From Micromonospora parva (GTDB taxonomy: Bacteria; Actinomycetota; Actinomycetes; Mycobacteriales; Micromonosporaceae), in contig NZ_JNZS01000019.1 in assembly GCF_000718515.1 (NCBI RefSeq), positions 47,534 to 111,533 on the forward strand: a stretch of 64,000 bases of DNA, in the 5' to 3' direction. Numbering within the stretch: the stretch's first letter is position 1; every line of letters begins with the position of its first letter. The notes beneath the pieces were generated by a model. That model was not told the origin of the DNA and ran no database searches. It saw only the letters and a list, made by a program, of their open reading frames with translations. Both the position numbers and the translations under genes were made by a program. Positions 1 through 11,647 of this stretch are shown here, in pieces.

Positions 1-2009
<2,009 letters not shown>

Positions 2010-2013
<4 letters not shown>

Positions 2014-3068
2014 CAGTGTTCGAGCGGGCGGTACGGCCGTGGTTGTTCCGGCTCGGCGGCGGGGACGCCGAGACGGCGCACGAGTGGACGCTGCGGCGGC
2101 TGGCGGCAGTGTCGCGGCGGCCGGCCGCGCTGGCCGCGCTGCGGTCCCGGTACGCGGTCGCCGCGCCGCGCACGGTGTTCGGGGTGCGCTTCCCCAACCC
2201 GGTCGGCCTGGCCGCCGGCATGGACAAGGACGGCGCGGCGTTGCCGGCCTGGCCGGCGCTCGGCTTCGGGTTCGTGGAGGTCGGCACGGTCACCGCGCAC
2301 GCCCAGCCGGGCAACCCCCGGCCCCGGCTGTTCCGGCTGCCGGCCAGCGAGGCGGTGGTCAACCGGATGGGCTTCAACAACGCCGGGGCGGCCGCGCTGG
2401 CTGCCCGGCTGGCGGCGTTACCGCGCCCGCTCGGAGTGCCGTTGGGCATCTCGCTGGGCAAGTCCAAGGTGACACCGCTCGACGAGGCGGTCGAGGACTA
2501 CCTCGCCTCGTACCGGGCGCTGAGCGGGCACGGTGACTACTTCGCCGTGAACGTGTCCTCACCGAACACCCCGGGTCTGCGGTCGTTGCAGGACCGCGCC
2601 CACCTGGACGCGCTGCTCGGCGCACTGGTGGGGGAGAAGCCGGTGCTGGTGAAGATCGCGCCGGACCTGACCGAGGCGGCGATCGCCGAGTTGCTGGAGG
2701 TCTGCCTCGCCCGGGGCGCCGCCGGGGTGATCGCCACCAACACCACCCTGTCGCGCGACGGGCTCGCCGGCGTCGACGTCGAGCGCGGCGCGCAGGCCGG
2801 TGGTCTCTCCGGTCGGCCGCTCACCGGGCGGGCCCGCGACGTGGTCGCGTTCGTGCACCGTGAGACCGGCGGCCGGCTGCCGATCATCGGCGTCGGTGGT
2901 GTGCTGGACCCGGACGACGCGGCCCGGATGTTCGATGCCGGCGCCGCCCTGGTGCAGCTCTACACCGGCTTCATCTACCGGGGTCCGGCCCTGGTGCGGG
3001 CCGCCGTCCGCGCGACCGCCGGGTCCGCGCCCCCGTCGACGGCACCGGACCCCGTCGCCGGCCGGTGA
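2010..3068 (+). CDS. pyrD: Dihydroorotate dehydrogenase, class 2 (quinone-dependent)
   Basis: Oxidises dihydroorotate to orotate with FMN and passes electrons to membrane quinone, the fourth step of UMP synthesis. The protein is 352 residues, normal for class 2. [10 protein letters not shown] (from about residue 69) and NRMGFNNAG are FMN-binding segments. NVSSPNTPG at 181-189 carries serine where class 1 enzymes have cysteine as catalytic base; with the N-terminal helical extension this marks the membrane-associated quinone type. The GTG start overlaps the carB stop by four bases. The C-terminus ends in a short Pro/Ala-rich tail. Followed by a non-coding interval with inverted repeats, then bioA. 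Confidence 0.96.
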
Positions 3069-3102
3069 CCGTAGCCAGCCTGGTGCTGACCCGGCGCAGC
3101 CG

Positions 3103-3231
3103 GGGTGCAGAGCCCGCTCCGCGCCAGGGGCCCCTCGCCGGTTGTTGCCCCTTTGCTCTGCACCCGTGGACGCACCACCAGGAGCGCGGCCCCCGACCAG
3201 CGGGTGTCGCCTCCGCGGGTGCAGAGCAAAG
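3103..3231. repeat. Three-copy inverted/direct repeat between pyrD and bioA
   Basis: The 281-base gap between pyrD and bioA holds no gene. GGGTGCAGAGC occurs directly at 3103-3113, inverted at 3155-3165 and directly again at 3217-3227. Copies two and three extend to a perfect 15-base inverted repeat (CTTTGCTCTGCACCC at 3151-3165, GGGTGCAGAGCAAAG at 3217-3231). Copy two can pair with copy one or with copy three but not both. The palindrome AGGGGCCCCT lies inside the first loop. Either a dispersed palindromic element or an alternative-pairing leader for bioA. Confidence 0.6.
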
Positions 3232-3349
3232 GCAGGCGGCGAGGTGCGGGCGCGGCGGGCCGGACGGCGGCGGCGGGGCGGTTCGGCCCGGCCCGGCCCG
3301 GCCGCAGGACGTCCGTCGTCCGGACGGTTCGAGGCACGGAGGAGTACGC

Positions 3350-4624
3350 GTGACACCTGAGGAGATTCTGGCCGCCGATCGGGCCCATGTCTGGCACCCG
3401 TATGCCGCGCTGCCGCCCGCGAACCCGCCGTACGTGGTGCGGAGCGCCGAAGGCGTACGGCTGCGGTTGGCCGACGGGCGGGAGCTGGTGGACGGGATGT
3501 CGTCCTGGTGGGCGGCGATCCACGGGTACCGGCACCCGGTGCTGGACGCGGCGGTGACCGACCAGCTCGGCCGGATGAGCCACGTGATGTTCGGCGGGCT
3601 CACCCACGAGCCGGCGGTGCGGCTCGCCCAGACGCTCGTCGAACTGACCCCGGACGGCCTGGAGCACGTGTTCCTGGCCGACTCCGGCTCGGTCAGCGTC
3701 GAGGTGGCGGTGAAGATGTGCCTGCAGTACCAGCGGGCTGTCGGCCGGCCCCAGCGCCGCCGGCTGGCCACCTGGCGGGGTGGTTACCACGGTGACACGT
3801 TCCACCCGATGAGCGTCTGCGACCCGGAGGGCGGGATGCACCACCTGTGGGGCGACGTGCTGCCCCGGCAGGTGTTCGCCCCGGTGCCGCCGGGCGGCTT
3901 CACCGATCCGCCCGACGACGCGTACGTGGCGGCGCTGGTGGAGACCGTCGAACGGCACGCCGACGAGTTGGCCGCCGTGATCGTCGAGCCGGTCGTGCAG
4001 GGCGCCGGGGGAATGCGTTTCCACCATCCGGGTTACCTGCGGGTGCTGCGTGAGGTGACCCGCGCGCACGGAATTCTGCTGATCTTCGACGAGATCGCCA
4101 CCGGCTTCGGCCGGACCGGTGAGATGTTCGCCGCCGGGCACGCCGGTGTGACGCCGGACGTGCTGTGCGTGGGCAAGGCGTTGACGGGCGGGTACCTGAC
4201 CCTCGCGGCGACGCTGTGCACCCCGGAGGTCGCCCGGGGCATCTCGGCTACCGGCGTGCTGGCGCACGGGCCCACGTTCATGGGCAACCCCCTGGCCTGC
4301 GCGGTGGCGAACGCCTCCATCGGGCTGCTGCGGGCCGGAGACTGGGCCGGCCAGGTCGCCAGGATCGGCGCCGGCCTGCGCGCCGGCCTGGAGCCGCTGC
4401 GGGGCACGCCGGGCGTGGCCGACGTGCGGGTGCTCGGCGCGATCGGCGTGGTCCAGCTCGATCACGAGGTCGACCTCGGCGCGGCCACCGCCGCCGCCGT
4501 CGCCCAGGGGGTGTGGCTGCGTCCGTTCCGCGACCTGATCTACACGATGCCGCCGTACGTCACCGACGACGTCGACCTGGCCCGGATCGCGACCGGGGTC
4601 GCGGCGGCGGTGGCGGTCGGCTGA
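3350..4624 (+). CDS. bioA: Adenosylmethionine-8-amino-7-oxononanoate aminotransferase
   Basis: PLP enzyme that transfers the amino group of S-adenosylmethionine to 7-keto-8-aminopelargonate, giving diaminopelargonate in biotin synthesis. GTG at 3350 is chosen because GGAGGA lies six to seven bases upstream and the BioA N-terminus ([15 protein letters not shown]) follows directly; the frame stays open further upstream, but that part is GC-rich filler. 424 residues, standard. Motifs: [11 protein letters not shown] substrate signature, [19 protein letters not shown] (PLP aspartate), GKALTGG with the Schiff-base lysine at 276, and [13 protein letters not shown]. No bioF, bioD or bioB lies nearby; the gene sits alone between pyrD and pyrF. 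Confidence 0.93.
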   Translation: MTPEEILAADRAHVWHPYAALPPANPPYVVRSAEGVRLRLADGRELVDGMSSWWAAIHGYRHPVLDAAVTDQLGRMSHVMFGGLTHEPAVRLAQTLVELTPDGLEHVFLADSGSVSVEVAVKMCLQYQRAVGRPQRRRLATWRGGYHGDTFHPMSVCDPEGGMHHLWGDVLPRQVFAPVPPGGFTDPPDDAYVAALVETVERHADELAAVIVEPVVQGAGGMRFHHPGYLRVLREVTRAHGILLIFDEIATGFGRTGEMFAAGHAGVTPDVLCVGKALTGGYLTLAATLCTPEVARGISATGVLAHGPTFMGNPLACAVANASIGLLRAGDWAGQVARIGAGLRAGLEPLRGTPGVADVRVLGAIGVVQLDHEVDLGAATAAAVAQGVWLRPFRDLIYTMPPYVTDDVDLARIATGVAAAVAVG

Positions 4625-4696
4625 GTCGGCCCGGTCACCGGGTCGACGGTTACCCGGGCGGGGCAGCCGTCCGGACGAGAAGAGGGGAACACTCCC

Positions 4697-5533
4697 ATGG
4701 AGAGCTTCGGTACCCGGCTGCACCGGGCGATCACCGAGCGGGGCCCACTCTGTGTGGGCATCGACCCGCATCCCGGTCTGCTGGCCCAGTGGGGCCTTCC
4801 GGACGACGTGCACGGGCTCGACCGGTTCAGCCGAACCGTCGTCGAAGCGCTCGGTGACCGGGTTGCGGTGGTCAAGCCTCAGTCGGCCTTTTTCGAGCGA
4901 TTCGGATCCCGAGGTGTGGCGATTCTTGAGTCAACTATCCGACAGTTACGAGATGCCGGCTCGCTCGTTCTGCTCGACGTCAAGCGGGGCGACATCGGCT
5001 CGACGGTGAGCGCGTACGCCGCCGCGTACCTTGACCCATCCAGTTCCGTCTATGTCGACGCGGTCACCGCGAGCCCCTACCTCGGGGTCGGCTCGCTGGC
5101 GCCGATGTTCGAGTTGGCCGCCGAGCACGGCGGCGGTGTGTTCGTGCTGGCCCTCACGTCCAACCCCGAGGGCGCGGCCGTGCAGCGGGCCGTCACCGCC
5201 GACGGCCGGACCGTGGCGCAGACCGTGATTGACGAGATTTCCCAGCTCAACAGGGGTGCGTCCCCGCTCGGGAGCTTCGGACTGGTGGTTGGCGCGACCA
5301 TCGGTGACACCGGTCACGACCTGTCCGGAGTGGGGGGCCCGCTGCTCGCTCCGGGGCTCGGCGCGCAGGGTGCCGGCGCGGCCGATCTGCGTACCGTCTT
5401 CGGTTCCAGCCTCGCCTCGGTGCTCCCGTCGTACTCCCGGGAAGTGCTCTCGGCGGGCCCCGACGTGGACGCGTTGCGGGCCGCCGCGGACCGCGTTCTG
5501 GTCGACTGCCGGGCCGTTCTGCCTGCCCGGTGA
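4697..5533 (+). CDS. pyrF: Orotidine 5'-phosphate decarboxylase, long type 2 form
   Basis: Decarboxylates OMP to UMP, the last step of de novo pyrimidine synthesis. 278 residues is the length of the actinobacterial/myxobacterial type 2 subfamily rather than the roughly 230-residue E. coli type. The catalytic signature LLDVKRGDIGSTVSAYA lies around residues 92-108, with the lysine at 96. AVVKPQSAFFERFG upstream is also characteristic of type 2. The ATG is preceded by AGAAGAGGGG. Bases about 4870-4970 are noticeably less GC-rich than the rest of the gene but remain in frame with conserved sequence. Confidence 0.95.
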   Translation: MESFGTRLHRAITERGPLCVGIDPHPGLLAQWGLPDDVHGLDRFSRTVVEALGDRVAVVKPQSAFFERFGSRGVAILESTIRQLRDAGSLVLLDVKRGDIGSTVSAYAAAYLDPSSSVYVDAVTASPYLGVGSLAPMFELAAEHGGGVFVLALTSNPEGAAVQRAVTADGRTVAQTVIDEISQLNRGASPLGSFGLVVGATIGDTGHDLSGVGGPLLAPGLGAQGAGAADLRTVFGSSLASVLPSYSREVLSAGPDVDALRAAADRVLVDCRAVLPAR

Positions 5534-5580
5534 CTGACTGACGGGTCGGTCACTCTACGGTGATCATGCGGCCCCCCACG

Positions 5581-5609
5581 TTGCCGAAAGCTCCGTTGGC
5601 CGCTAGTTT
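5581..5609 (+). promoter_or_regulatory. Candidate housekeeping promoter for mihF
   Basis: In the 179-base gap after pyrF, TTGCCG (5581-5586) and TAGTTT (5604-5609) are separated by 17 bases. This fits the group-1 sigma pattern and sits about 100 bases before the mihF start. Inferred from sequence alone. Confidence 0.4.
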
Positions 5610-5712
5610 TCCCCGCGCTGGGAACCATGGACCCCTTGGTTCACAGCGACACCACGTTTCACAGATGCGGCGGTGCGCCCCGCCCGCCGCGATAGGGACC
5701 TGAGGAGAACTG

Positions 5713-6030
5713 GTGCCGCTCCCGTCACTGACCCCCGAACAACGCGCTGCCGCGCTCGAGAAGGCCGCGGAGATCCGCAAGGCCCGTGCTCAGCTGAAGG
5801 AGCAGCTCAAGCAGGGCAAGACCACTCTCGGTGCCGTCCTCGAGCGGGCCGAGAGCGACGACGTCGTCGGCAAGCTCAAGGTGTCGGCCGTCCTGCAGGC
5901 CATGCCGGGCATCGGCAAAATCCGGGCTACCCAGATCATGGAGAAGCTCAAGATCGCCGACAGCCGTCGCCTGCGTGGCCTCGGCGAGCAGCAGCGCAAG
6001 GCACTGCTTGGAGAGTTCGCCGCCAACTGA
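5713..6030 (+). CDS. mihF: Integration host factor, actinobacterial type (mIHF)
   Basis: Small basic nucleoid-associated protein that binds and bends DNA; essential in mycobacteria and unrelated to the HU-like IHF of proteobacteria. 105 residues from a GTG start preceded by GAGGAGAA. The N-terminal half is a charged helix (AALEKAAEIRKARAQLKEQL). The C-terminal half is the helix-two-turns-helix DNA-binding part (KVSAVLQAMPGIGKIRATQIMEKL), with the GIGK turn contacting the backbone. The order mihF-gmk-rpoZ-coaBC-metK-priA is the usual actinobacterial arrangement, which supports the call. Confidence 0.95.
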   Translation: MPLPSLTPEQRAAALEKAAEIRKARAQLKEQLKQGKTTLGAVLERAESDDVVGKLKVSAVLQAMPGIGKIRATQIMEKLKIADSRRLRGLGEQQRKALLGEFAAN

Positions 6031-6055
6031 ACCTGGCAGCGTGTAGAAACAAGCA

Positions 6056-6589
6056 GTGAGCACGGATGACGAGGCGCGCCCGGCGGCTCGGCTCACTGTC
6101 CTGGCTGGACCTTCGGGATCCGGCAGGGAGAGTGTCGTCGAGCTCGTCCGGGCGCGTTCTCCGTCCGTGTGGATCCCGGTCGCGGCAACCACCAGGCCGC
6201 GCCGGGAGTCGGAGATCGACGGGGTGGACCGCGTCTTCCTCGCCCCCGCCGAGTTCGATCGCCGGATCGTCGACGGTGAGCTGCTGGAATGGTCCCGGAT
6301 CGGTTCCTACCGCCGGGGCACCCCGTACCCGCCGCTGCGCGCCCGGCTCGACGCCGGGCAGCCGGTGCTGCTCCCGCTCGACCTGCGCGGCACCCCACTG
6401 GTCCGCGCGCGCCTGCCCGACGCTCGGCTGGTGCTGCTGAGCCCACCCGGGTACGCCCCGGACGCCACGGTGGTCGCCACCGTCGAGCACACGCTGACCC
6501 ACGACCACACCGAACGGGTGGTTGAAGAGCTGGTAGGCTTACTCGGTTCTTCTTATCCGGATCCGGCCTGGTCGCGCGTGCGTGGCTGA
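6056..6589 (+). CDS. gmk: Guanylate kinase homologue with degenerate active site
   Basis: Sits at the canonical gmk position between mihF and rpoZ and has the fold's landmarks, but is short (177 versus about 190-205 residues) and eroded. The P-loop reads GPSGSGRES at residues 18-26, with arginine at 24 where the catalytic P-loop lysine is expected. The GMP-binding GNYYGTP segment is SYRRGTP, with one tyrosine lost. The helix after LLSPPG lacks the lid-type RGTD..RLA segment that supplies catalytic arginines. TTRPRRESEIDG and ELLEW (GMP-binding Arg and Glu) remain. GTG start with only a weak ribosome binding site. It may be a weak kinase, a GMP-binding pseudoenzyme, or active through compensating residues; a second gmk elsewhere would settle which. 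Confidence 0.8.
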   Translation: MSTDDEARPAARLTVLAGPSGSGRESVVELVRARSPSVWIPVAATTRPRRESEIDGVDRVFLAPAEFDRRIVDGELLEWSRIGSYRRGTPYPPLRARLDAGQPVLLPLDLRGTPLVRARLPDARLVLLSPPGYAPDATVVATVEHTLTHDHTERVVEELVGLLGSSYPDPAWSRVRG

Positions 6590-6653
6590 CGGCCGGCCAC
6601 CGTTGAGACTCAGCACCGCGTCCGCGCGGCTCGAAAGACGCAGAGGTTAATTC

Positions 6654-6917
6654 GTGGGATCCATCGCCAACCCCGAAGGCATCACCAACCCGCCGATCGA
6701 CGAGCTCCTCGAGAAGACGACGTCGAAGTACGCGCTGGTCATCTTCGCCGCCAAGCGCGCGCGCCAGGTCAACGCCTACTACAGCCAGCTCGGTGAGGGT
6801 CTGCTGGAGTACGTCGGTCCGCTCGTCGAGACCACCCCGCAGGAGAAGCCCCTCTCGATCGCCATGCGCGAGATCAACTCGGGCCTGCTCACCGCCGAGC
6901 CGACCGACCAGCCGTAA
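6654..6917 (+). CDS. rpoZ: DNA-directed RNA polymerase subunit omega
   Basis: Small RNA polymerase subunit that chaperones beta-prime and stabilises the enzyme; in many bacteria it contributes to a ppGpp site. 87 residues from GTG. The conserved N-terminal helix is recognisable as [20 protein letters not shown] followed by AAKRARQVN, the segment that contacts the beta-prime tail. The C-terminus ([16 protein letters not shown]) is the usual actinobacterial ending. Lies between gmk and coaBC with a 14-base gap to coaBC, so probably cotranscribed. Confidence 0.95.
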   Translation: MGSIANPEGITNPPIDELLEKTTSKYALVIFAAKRARQVNAYYSQLGEGLLEYVGPLVETTPQEKPLSIAMREINSGLLTAEPTDQP

Positions 6918-6931
6918 GCCCCCGCTGGCCG

Positions 6932-8140
6932 ATGTCCGCCTCGATCGTCCTCGGGGTCGGTGGCGGCATCGCCGCCTACAAGGCGTGCGAGCTGCTGCGA
7001 CTCTTCACCGAATCCGGTCACCGGGTTCGGGTTGTGCCCACCGCGTCGGCGCTCCGGTTCGTGGGAGCGCCGACCTGGGCCGCGCTCTCCGGTCAACCCG
7101 TCGCCGACGACGTCTGGACCGACGTCCACGAGGTGCCGCACGTCCGGCTCGGTAAGCAGGCCGACCTGGTGGTGGTCGCGCCGACCACCACCGACCTGCT
7201 CGCCAAGGCCGCCCACGGCCTCGCCGACGACCTGCTCACCAACACCCTGCTGACCGCCCGCTGCCCGGTCCTGCTGGCCCCGGCCATGCATACCGAGATG
7301 TGGGAACATCCCGCCACCGTGGCCAACGTCGCCACGCTGCGCTCCCGGGGGGTGCGGGTCATCGAACCCGCCGTCGGCCGGCTCACCGGCGCCGACACCG
7401 GCAAGGGTCGGCTGCCGGACCCGGCGGAGATCTTCGCGGTCGCCGTTCGGCTCCTGGCCCGTGGTGACGCGGCTCCCGCCGACCTGGCCGGTCGCCGGGT
7501 GGTCGTCACCGCCGGTGGCACCCGCGAGCCCCTGGACCCGGTCCGCTTCCTGGGTAACCGCTCGTCGGGCAAGCAGGGGTACGCGTTCGCCCGCGCGGCG
7601 GTCGCCCGGGGTGCCCGGGTCACAGTGGTCGCGGCGAACGTCGACCTCGCCGACCCGGCCGGCGTCGACCTGATCCGGGTGGGCACCACCGCCGAGCTGC
7701 GAGAGGCGACGGTCAAGGCCGCCGTCGACGCCGACGCGGTGGTCATGGCGGCGGCTCCGGCCGATTTCCGGCCCGCGACGTACGCGCCTGGCAAAATCAA
7801 GAAGTCGGACGACGGTGTCGCGCCCACCATCGAGCTCGTCACGAATCCGGACATCGCGGCGGAGCTCGGCCAGCGCAAACGACCGGAGCAGGTGCTGGTG
7901 GTGTTCGCCGCCGAGACCGGCGACGCCGAGGCCAACGGCCGGGCGAAACTCGCCCGGAAGCGGGCCGACCTGATCGTGATCAATGAGGTCGGTCCGGACC
8001 TGGTCTTCGGCGCCGACACCAACACGGTGACGGTCATCGGCGCCGACGGCTCGGTCAGCCGGCTGCCCGAGCAGGCCAAGGAGGCAGTGGCCGACGCCGT
8101 GTGGGATCTCGTCGTGGCGCGGCTGCCCGGCCGCTCCTGA
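6932..8140 (+). CDS. coaBC: Bifunctional phosphopantothenoylcysteine decarboxylase / phosphopantothenate-cysteine ligase
   Basis: Performs two consecutive coenzyme A steps: CTP-dependent coupling of cysteine to 4'-phosphopantothenate (CoaB) and FMN-dependent decarboxylation to phosphopantetheine (CoaC). 402 residues. The CoaC half (1 to about 185) starts with VLGVGGGIAAYKACELLR and has the APAMHTEMW substrate clamp. The CoaB half starts near 187 with RRVVVTAGGTREPLDPVRFLG, then NRSSGKQG, and the catalytic-lysine loop GKIKKSDDG near 288. ATG start with no strong ribosome binding site, directly after rpoZ. Confidence 0.95.
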   Translation: MSASIVLGVGGGIAAYKACELLRLFTESGHRVRVVPTASALRFVGAPTWAALSGQPVADDVWTDVHEVPHVRLGKQADLVVVAPTTTDLLAKAAHGLADDLLTNTLLTARCPVLLAPAMHTEMWEHPATVANVATLRSRGVRVIEPAVGRLTGADTGKGRLPDPAEIFAVAVRLLARGDAAPADLAGRRVVVTAGGTREPLDPVRFLGNRSSGKQGYAFARAAVARGARVTVVAANVDLADPAGVDLIRVGTTAELREATVKAAVDADAVVMAAAPADFRPATYAPGKIKKSDDGVAPTIELVTNPDIAAELGQRKRPEQVLVVFAAETGDAEANGRAKLARKRADLIVINEVGPDLVFGADTNTVTVIGADGSVSRLPEQAKEAVADAVWDLVVARLPGRS

Positions 8141-8165
8141 CGGGTGGAACAGGACGCGACCGATC

Positions 8166-8194
8166 CCGACACCGGCCGCAGTGGTGATTAGACT
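8166..8194 (+). promoter_or_regulatory. Candidate promoter for metK
   Basis: CCGACA (8166-8171) and TAGACT (8189-8194) are 17 bases apart, four of six matches each to the -35 and -10 consensus, about 34 bases before the metK start. No SAM riboswitch-like structure is evident in the 87-base gap. Confidence 0.35.
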
Positions 8195-8227
8195 GCCGCG
8201 GAACGACCTCACACGCTTAGGAGTGCC

Positions 8228-9421
8228 GTGACACGCCGTCTCTTCACGTCCGAATCGGTCACGGAAGGCCACCCGGACAAGATCGCTGACCAGATCAGCG
8301 ATGGCATCCTCGACGCGCTGCTGACCGAGGACCCCCACAGCCGCGTGGCGGTGGAGACCATGATCACCACCGGTCAGGTACACATCGCCGGTGAGGTGAC
8401 CACCAAGGCGTACGCCGACATCCCGACGATCGTCCGCCGGACCATCCTCGACATCGGCTACGACTCGTCGAAGAAGGGCTTCGACGGCGCCTCCTGCGGC
8501 GTCAGCGTCTCCATCGGCGCACAGTCCGAGGACATCGCGCAGGGCGTGGACAACGCCTTCGAACTGCGGACCGGGGCGTCGGAGAGCGCGCTGGACGCGC
8601 AGGGCGCCGGCGACCAGGGCATGATGTTCGGCTTCGCCTGCTCGGAGACGCCCGAGCTGATGCCGCTGCCGATCGCGCTCGCCCACCGGCTGGCCCGTCG
8701 CCTCTCGGCGGTGCGCAAGGACGGCACGATCCCGTACCTGCGGCCGGACGGCAAGACCCAGGTCACCATCGAGTACGAGGGGCTGCGCCCGGTCCGGCTG
8801 AACACCGTTGTGGTGTCCAGCCAGCACGCCGCCGACATCTCGTTGGACTCGCTGCTCACCCCCGACGTTCGTGACCACGTGATCGCCCCGGAGCTGGAGA
8901 GCCTCGGTCTGGACACCGACGGCTACCGGCTGCTGGTCAACCCGACCGGCCGGTTCGAAATCGGCGGCCCGATGGGTGACGCCGGGCTGACCGGTCGCAA
9001 GATCATCGTCGACACCTACGGCGGATACGCCCGCCACGGCGGCGGCGCGTTCTCCGGCAAGGACCCGTCCAAGGTGGACCGCTCGGCCGCGTACGCGATG
9101 CGCTGGGTGGCCAAGAACGTGGTCGCCGCCGGTCTGGCCGAGCGGTGCGAGGCGCAGGTCGCCTACGCCATCGGCAAGGCGCACCCGGTGAGCCTCTTCA
9201 TCGAGACGTTCGGCACCGAGACCGTGCCCGTCGCCTCGATCGAGAAGGCCGTCGGCGAGGTGTTCGACCTGCGTCCGGCGGCGATCATCCGGGACCTCAA
9301 CCTGCTCCGCCCGATCTACCAGCAGACCGCCGCGTACGGCCACTTCGGCCGGGAGTTGCCGGACCTGACCTGGGAGAGCACCGACCGGGCCGCCGACCTC
9401 AAGTCGGCCGCGGGAGCCTGA
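8228..9421 (+). CDS. metK: S-adenosylmethionine synthetase
   Basis: Makes S-adenosylmethionine from methionine and ATP, the methyl donor for rsmB and other methylases here and the amino donor for BioA. 397 residues from a GTG start with AGGAG at a good distance. Motifs: [17 protein letters not shown] near the N-terminus (ATP and metal binding), [12 protein letters not shown] near 126 (signature 1), [15 protein letters not shown] near 272 (signature 2 and P-loop-like), and a C-terminal REL..TWE segment. Complete, with no unusual residues. Its stop overlaps a possible CTG start of priA. Confidence 0.97.
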   Translation: MTRRLFTSESVTEGHPDKIADQISDGILDALLTEDPHSRVAVETMITTGQVHIAGEVTTKAYADIPTIVRRTILDIGYDSSKKGFDGASCGVSVSIGAQSEDIAQGVDNAFELRTGASESALDAQGAGDQGMMFGFACSETPELMPLPIALAHRLARRLSAVRKDGTIPYLRPDGKTQVTIEYEGLRPVRLNTVVVSSQHAADISLDSLLTPDVRDHVIAPELESLGLDTDGYRLLVNPTGRFEIGGPMGDAGLTGRKIIVDTYGGYARHGGGAFSGKDPSKVDRSAAYAMRWVAKNVVAAGLAERCEAQVAYAIGKAHPVSLFIETFGTETVPVASIEKAVGEVFDLRPAAIIRDLNLLRPIYQQTAAYGHFGRELPDLTWESTDRAADLKSAAGA

Positions 9422-11391
9422 CCACCACCAAGCGCAGCGACCGGCGACCCGCGGATGGGTCGCCGGTCGCGCGCGTCTGCGTGGATGTCGGCCTGGCGCA
9501 CCTGGACCGGCCGTTCGACTACCTGGTGCCGGCGGAGCTGGACGAGGTGGCGGTGCCCGGGACCCGGGTGAAGGTGCGCTTCGCCGGGCAACTCGTTGAC
9601 GGGTGGCTGCTGTCGCGCGCCGACGACTCCGGGCACACCGGCCGCCTCGCGTACCTGGAGAAGGTGGTCTCGCCGGAGCCGGTGCTGGCCCCCGAGATCG
9701 CCCGGCTGGCCCGGGCGGTCGCCGACCGCTACGCGGGCAGCCTCGCCGACGTGCTCCGGCTCGCCGTGCCACCCCGGCACGCGCGGGTGGAGAAGGAGCC
9801 CCGCGACGAGCAGCCCACCCCGGCCGCCCCCACCGGGGCGGTCGACCCGCGCGGTTGGCGTGACTACCCGACCGGCCCGGCGATGCTGCGCGCGCTCACC
9901 GACGGCCGAGCGCCCCGCGCGGTCTGGTCGGCGTTGCCCGGCGAGGACTGGGCGGCCCGCTACGCCGACGCGGTGGCCGCCACCGTCGCCGGTGGGCGCG
10001 GCGCGGTGGTCGTGGTGCCCGACGCACGGGACCTCGACCGGCTCGACGCCGCGCTCACCACAGTGCTCGGCCCGGGGCGGCACGTCAGCCTCTCCGCGGC
10101 CCTCGGCCCGGCCCGGCGGTACCGGGCGTTCCTCGCCGCTCGCCGGGGCCAGGTGCCGGTGGTGATCGGCACCCGGGCGGCGATGTTCGCCCCGGTGGCC
10201 CGACTCGGCCTCGTCGCCATCTGGGACGACGGTGACGACCTGCACTCCGAGCCCCGGGCGCCCTACCCGCACGCCCGCGACGTGCTGCTCACCCGCGTCC
10301 ACCTCGCCGAGGCCGGCGCGCTGGTCGGCGGGTACGCCCGCACGGCCGAGGGGCAGCTGCTGGTGGAGACCGGTTGGGCGCGGGAGGTGGTCGCCGACCG
10401 GAGCACCGTGCGGGCGCGGGTCCCGGCCATCGCGCCGACCGGGGACGACCCCCAACTGGCCCGTGACCCCGGGGCGGCCACCGCCCGACTGCCCAGCCTG
10501 GCCTGGACGGCCGCCCGCGACGCGCTCCGCCAGGACCTGCCGGTGCTGGTGCAGGTGCCCCGACGTGGCTACCTGCCGTCGATCTCCTGCGCCGAGTGCC
10601 GCACTCCGGCCCGCTGCGTGCACTGCTCCGGCCCGCTCGCGCTGCCCTCCGCCGGCGGCACCCCGGCCTGCCGGTGGTGCGCCCGGGTGGCGGCCGCGTA
10701 CGCCTGCCCGCAGTGCGGTGGGCGGCGGCTGCGGGCCGCGGTCACCGGCGCCCGGCGCACCGCCGAGGAGCTGGGCCGGGCGTTCCCCGGCGTCCCGGTG
10801 CGCACCTCGGGGCGCGAGGAGGTGCTGACCGACGTACCCGGTGGTGCCGCCCTGGTGGTGGCCACGCCGGGCGCCGAGCCGGTCGCCGAGGGAGGCTACG
10901 GCGCGGTGCTGCTGCTCGACTCGTGGGCCCTGCTGACCCGGGCCGACCTGCGCGCCGGTGAGGAGGCGCTGCGCCGCTGGCTGGCGGCGGCGGCGCTGGC
11001 CCGCCCGGCGCCGGCCGGTCGGGTGGTGGTGGTCGCCGACGGCGCGCTCGCCCCCGTGCAGGCGCTGCTGCGCTGGGACGCCGGCTGGTTCGCCGGCCGG
11101 GAGCTGGCCGAGCGCCGCGAGCTGGGCTTTCCACCGGCCGTCCGGATGGCGAGTGTCACCGGCCCGGCCGAGGCGGTGGCGGACCTGCTGGCCGCGGCCC
11201 GGCTGCCGGACGACGCCGAGGTGCTCGGGCCGGTGCCGGCCGAGGAGGGTCGGGAGCGGATGCTGGTCCGGGTGCCCCGGGCCCGGGCTGGCGCGCTCGC
11301 GGAGGCGTTGCACTCGGCCGCTGGTGCGCGGGCCGCCCGCAAGGCCGCCGATCCGGTTCGTCTCCAGGTCGATCCGCTGAGCCTGTTCTGA
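9418..11391 (+). CDS. priA: Primosomal protein N' (PriA), actinobacterial form without helicase motifs
   Basis: PriA restarts stalled replication forks. This copy has the N-terminal 3'-end-binding domain ([21 protein letters not shown]) and a zinc module with four CxxC pairs between about residues 389 and 435 (CAEC, CVHC, CRWC, CPQC). It lacks the Walker A GxGKT loop, and the DEEH box is replaced by [20 protein letters not shown]. That is the known actinobacterial situation, so DNA unwinding is not expected. Start is uncertain: the conserved N-terminal strand needs a start at or before about 9460, and the only candidate there is CTG 9418 overlapping the metK stop. GTG 9481 is the first standard start but would cut the first strand. 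Confidence 0.85.
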   Translation: MTTTKRSDRRPADGSPVARVCVDVGLAHLDRPFDYLVPAELDEVAVPGTRVKVRFAGQLVDGWLLSRADDSGHTGRLAYLEKVVSPEPVLAPEIARLARAVADRYAGSLADVLRLAVPPRHARVEKEPRDEQPTPAAPTGAVDPRGWRDYPTGPAMLRALTDGRAPRAVWSALPGEDWAARYADAVAATVAGGRGAVVVVPDARDLDRLDAALTTVLGPGRHVSLSAALGPARRYRAFLAARRGQVPVVIGTRAAMFAPVARLGLVAIWDDGDDLHSEPRAPYPHARDVLLTRVHLAEAGALVGGYARTAEGQLLVETGWAREVVADRSTVRARVPAIAPTGDDPQLARDPGAATARLPSLAWTAARDALRQDLPVLVQVPRRGYLPSISCAECRTPARCVHCSGPLALPSAGGTPACRWCARVAAAYACPQCGGRRLRAAVTGARRTAEELGRAFPGVPVRTSGREEVLTDVPGGAALVVATPGAEPVAEGGYGAVLLLDSWALLTRADLRAGEEALRRWLAAAALARPAPAGRVVVVADGALAPVQALLRWDAGWFAGRELAERRELGFPPAVRMASVTGPAEAVADLLAAARLPDDAEVLGPVPAEEGRERMLVRVPRARAGALAEALHSAAGARAARKAADPVRLQVDPLSLF

Positions 11392-11647
11392 GGCGTTTCG
11401 GCCGGTGCCGGCGGTGGGGGAGCTGGCCCACCGGGGGTGCCCTCGCACACCGCGTCCGGCAAACCGGTGGCGGCCGAGTGGTAGCATCGCCCGTCATGCC
11501 GAGGCGTACGACGGGCTCCAGGTCGCGAGGGGGCGTCAGCCGCGCCGAGCTGGAGTCGCCGCGGGATGGCGCGACGATGGCGGAAACGCGTCCGTCGGGC
11601 GCGAGGTCGATGATGTCAATGAGCCGGTGATCAGGGGTGGACCAGTC

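Noticed and set aside
3065..3349. Upstream extension of the bioA frame to the end of pyrD
   Set aside because: The extra residues are unconserved, cross the inverted repeats, and a good ribosome binding site with a conserved N-terminus sits at 3350.
8141..8227. SAM riboswitch before metK
   Set aside because: The gap is only 87 bases and shows none of the conserved SAM-I/II/IV core sequences.
6779..9772. 997-codon open frame on the minus strand across rpoZ, coaBC and metK
   Set aside because: It mirrors three well-supported plus-strand genes; the translation is Arg/Gly/His-rich and has no family features. High third-position GC makes such antisense frames common here.
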